From: Crocosphaera sp.
GTDB taxonomy: Bacteria; Cyanobacteriota; Cyanobacteriia; Cyanobacteriales; Microcystaceae
Length of the DNA stretch: 36,180 nucleotides
Direction: 5' to 3'
Assembly: GCA_030065735.1 (NCBI GenBank)
Contig: JASJDD010000005.1
Location: 1-36,180 of the forward strand
Shown: piece by piece, positions 34,399-36,180 of the stretch
How positions within the stretch are numbered: position 1 is the stretch's first letter
Layout: every line of letters starts with the position of its first letter
Translations under genes and position numbers: made by a program
Notes under the pieces: generated by a model
Told to the model about the DNA's origin: nothing
Database searches by the model: none
The model's input: the letters and a program-made list of their open reading frames with translations, nothing else

Positions 34399-36090
34399 TT
34401 ATTGGTCAACCTGATTTAAAAATGTGGTTGCATCTGCTGATTTGAGAGGACGACTAAACCAAAATCCTTGAATTTCTTCACAGTTCAATCTTTGTAAAAA
34501 TTCTAACTGTTGTAAGGTTTCTACCCCTTCAGCAATGACCCTAAGATCGAAGCTTTTTCCTAGAGCAATTATAGCAGAAATGATCGCCGCATTGTGAGGA
34601 TTATCCTCTAAGGTTTGGATAAAAGATTGATCAATTTTCAGAGTCGTAATCGGAAATTTTTGTAAATACCCCAAAGAAGAATAACCTGTACCAAAATCAT
34701 CTAAGGAAAGTTGTACCCCCAATTCTCGTAACTTGTGTAAAGTTTTTTGGGACAAATCAATATTTTTCATCATGGATGTTTCAGTAATTTCTAAGTCTAA
34801 AAGATGGGGTTCTAAACCTGTCTCTTCTAAAACTTGAGCGACAATTTCAACTAAATTAGGCTGTTGAAATTGTTTGGCAGATAGATTAACTGCAATAGGA
34901 ATAGGAGGTAAACCTTGTTCTTGCCAAGCTTTATTTTGTTGACAAGCTGTTTTTAAAACCCACAAACTTATAGGTATAATTAGGTCTGTTTTTTCTGCCA
35001 AGGGAATTAATCTAACGGGAGAAACATCCCCTAATTCGGGATGATACCATCGTAAAAGAGCCTCCATTCCACTAATTTTATTCTTGCTGAGATTTAATTG
35101 AGGTTGATAATGTAAAGAAAAGGTTTTTTCTTCTAAAGCTTTATATAAAAGAGTTTCTAATTTTAATAATAAAGATGCCTTAGAAGTCATAGTTGAATGA
35201 TAAAAACGATAATGATTTCTTCCTCGTTCTTTAGCACGAAAAAGGGCTGCATCAGCATTTTTTAATAAGCTTTCTGCGTCCTCGCCATCTTGAGGATAAA
35301 TAGCGATACCAATACTGGTTTTAATATATAATTGATGCCCCTCAATTTCAAAAGGTTGCTTAAGATCATCTAGAATACGTTGTGCTAAATTAATGGTATC
35401 TTCTGGACTATTAATTTGAGGTAACAATAAGGTAAATTCATCCCCTCCCCAACGAGAGACAAAATCATCATTTCGCACACAGGAAGTTAACCGTTTAGCA
35501 AAACTTTTTAGTAATTGATCTCCAATTTTATGACCTAAACTATCATTAATATTTTTAAAAGAATCTAAATCTAGAAAAAGTAAGGCCATTAAATCGTTAT
35601 TTTTTTTTGCTTTAACTAGAGCAATTTCTAACTTTTCATCAAAATAATTGCGATTAGGTAAATCAGTTAACGTATCATAAAAAGCTCGATATTCTAAGTT
35701 TTTTTCAGCCTGTTTTCTCGCAGTAATATTAAACAAATAACTTCTAATGAGTTGATGTTCTGATAAATAATGGACATACTGTTCAAAAATATCTGACCCG
35801 ATCATCACCTCTCTTAGTAATAAATTTCCTTGTATGTTATGAACTTCTGAAAGTAACCCTGCTAACACAGGATGTTTTAATTGCTCTTGTGTAATGGTTT
35901 TAAACTTAATACTAGCTGCTGGATTCAAATAAGTTAAATGACCCGTAAAATCGATTTCAATAATAGGATTAGGACTTAATTCAGGAAAAGAAGCCAATCG
36001 AATTAAATCATCCCGATCGCGTCCTTGTAAACTCTCCTCATTAATTAAAGTTGACTTATTATTCTCCTCAGCAACCATGGTTTCCGCCAT
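34399..36090 (-). CDS. PAS-GGDEF-EAL cyclic-di-GMP protein, start uncertain
   Basis: The 563-residue protein (from the ATG at 36090) has a PAS-like sensor head (about residues 30-125, PNPIIEIDFTGHLTYLNPAAS then RSYLFNITARKQAE). An intact GGDEF (215-219) follows, with the RNDD inhibitory site at 206-209, then a complete EAL domain (MEALLRWYHP, LEITETSM, DDFGTGYSSLGYL, LKIDQSF, VAEGVET). Both diguanylate cyclase and phosphodiesterase activities look possible. AGAGGA lies 7 bases before the ATG at 36090, supporting that start. However, the frame stays open for the remaining 30 codons to the window edge and reads like protein (DIDLFNPLDLGQLEQEDNA), so the gene may begin outside. It is followed by the FHA-headed paralogue. 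Confidence 0.9.
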   Translation of the reverse strand: MAETMVAEENNKSTLINEESLQGRDRDDLIRLASFPELSPNPIIEIDFTGHLTYLNPAASIKFKTITQEQLKHPVLAGLLSEVHNIQGNLLLREVMIGSDIFEQYVHYLSEHQLIRSYLFNITARKQAEKNLEYRAFYDTLTDLPNRNYFDEKLEIALVKAKKNNDLMALLFLDLDSFKNINDSLGHKIGDQLLKSFAKRLTSCVRNDDFVSRWGGDEFTLLLPQINSPEDTINLAQRILDDLKQPFEIEGHQLYIKTSIGIAIYPQDGEDAESLLKNADAALFRAKERGRNHYRFYHSTMTSKASLLLKLETLLYKALEEKTFSLHYQPQLNLSKNKISGMEALLRWYHPELGDVSPVRLIPLAEKTDLIIPISLWVLKTACQQNKAWQEQGLPPIPIAVNLSAKQFQQPNLVEIVAQVLEETGLEPHLLDLEITETSMMKNIDLSQKTLHKLRELGVQLSLDDFGTGYSSLGYLQKFPITTLKIDQSFIQTLEDNPHNAAIISAIIALGKSFDLRVIAEGVETLQQLEFLQRLNCEEIQGFWFSRPLKSADATTFLNQVDQ

Positions 36091-36180
36091 TGCATTGTCC
36101 TCTTGCTCTAATTGTCCAAGATCAAGAGGATTAAATAAATCAATATCTAAAGCCGTAGAAATAATATAATAACTAACTTT

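Overview
The window comes from a cyanobacterium. Four kinds of evidence support this: (i) the HIP1 octamer GCGATCGC recurs, for example near 535, 2848, 8792, 9320, 16948, 19149, 22387, 22484, 29123 and 33604; (ii) cyanobacterial hallmark genes are present (ftn2/zipN cell division J-domain protein, pxcA/CemA proton-extrusion protein); (iii) intergenic spacers carry 7-bp tandem repeats; (iv) the DNA is AT-rich. A unicellular Crocosphaera/Cyanothece-like genome is my best guess, but that is inference.

Layout, left to right. Positions 1-6700 hold a CMP-sialate-type cytidylyltransferase with a decayed lactate-permease fragment joined to its 3' end, an enlarged ROK-type kinase, a ZIP-type transporter carrying two cNMP-binding-like domains in its central loop, enolase, and a 58-codon small gene with a perfect Shine-Dalgarno. 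Positions 6900-11300 hold a sugar catabolism stretch: glycogen phosphorylase, a maltose/galactoside-type O-acetyltransferase and a D-lactate-type dehydrogenase. Positions 11700-23000 hold mostly ordinary chromosomal genes: a PEP-CTERM exported protein, pxcA, a large P-loop helicase-like protein, a CheY-like regulator, rpsU, a three-gene operon of poorly known membrane/secreted proteins (DUF5671-like), ftn2 and pdhA.

Positions 23153-31700 are the accessory island and the most interesting part. A two-gene operon encodes an alpha/beta-hydrolase fused to a SIR2-like domain, followed 22 bp later by a 1639-residue nSTAND NTPase. The NTPase has a second P-loop module nested inside it and 14 WD40 repeats. 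The architecture (two potential effectors plus a STAND sensor/switch) is that of an anti-phage or conflict system, but this exact arrangement is not one I can name. The SIR2 domain has Cys where the catalytic His is expected, and a Cys-rich insert. A TnpB-only IS200/IS605 element lies tail-to-tail with the STAND gene. Its right end supplies the STAND stop codon, and its predicted guide would match the STAND gene's own 3' end.

Positions 31700-36180 hold a strong terminator hairpin, an orphan ParA, and two tandem GGDEF-EAL cyclic-di-GMP proteins (FHA- and PAS-headed). The second reads open to the window edge.

All functional statements come from reading motifs by eye. No alignment, structure prediction or database search was run.
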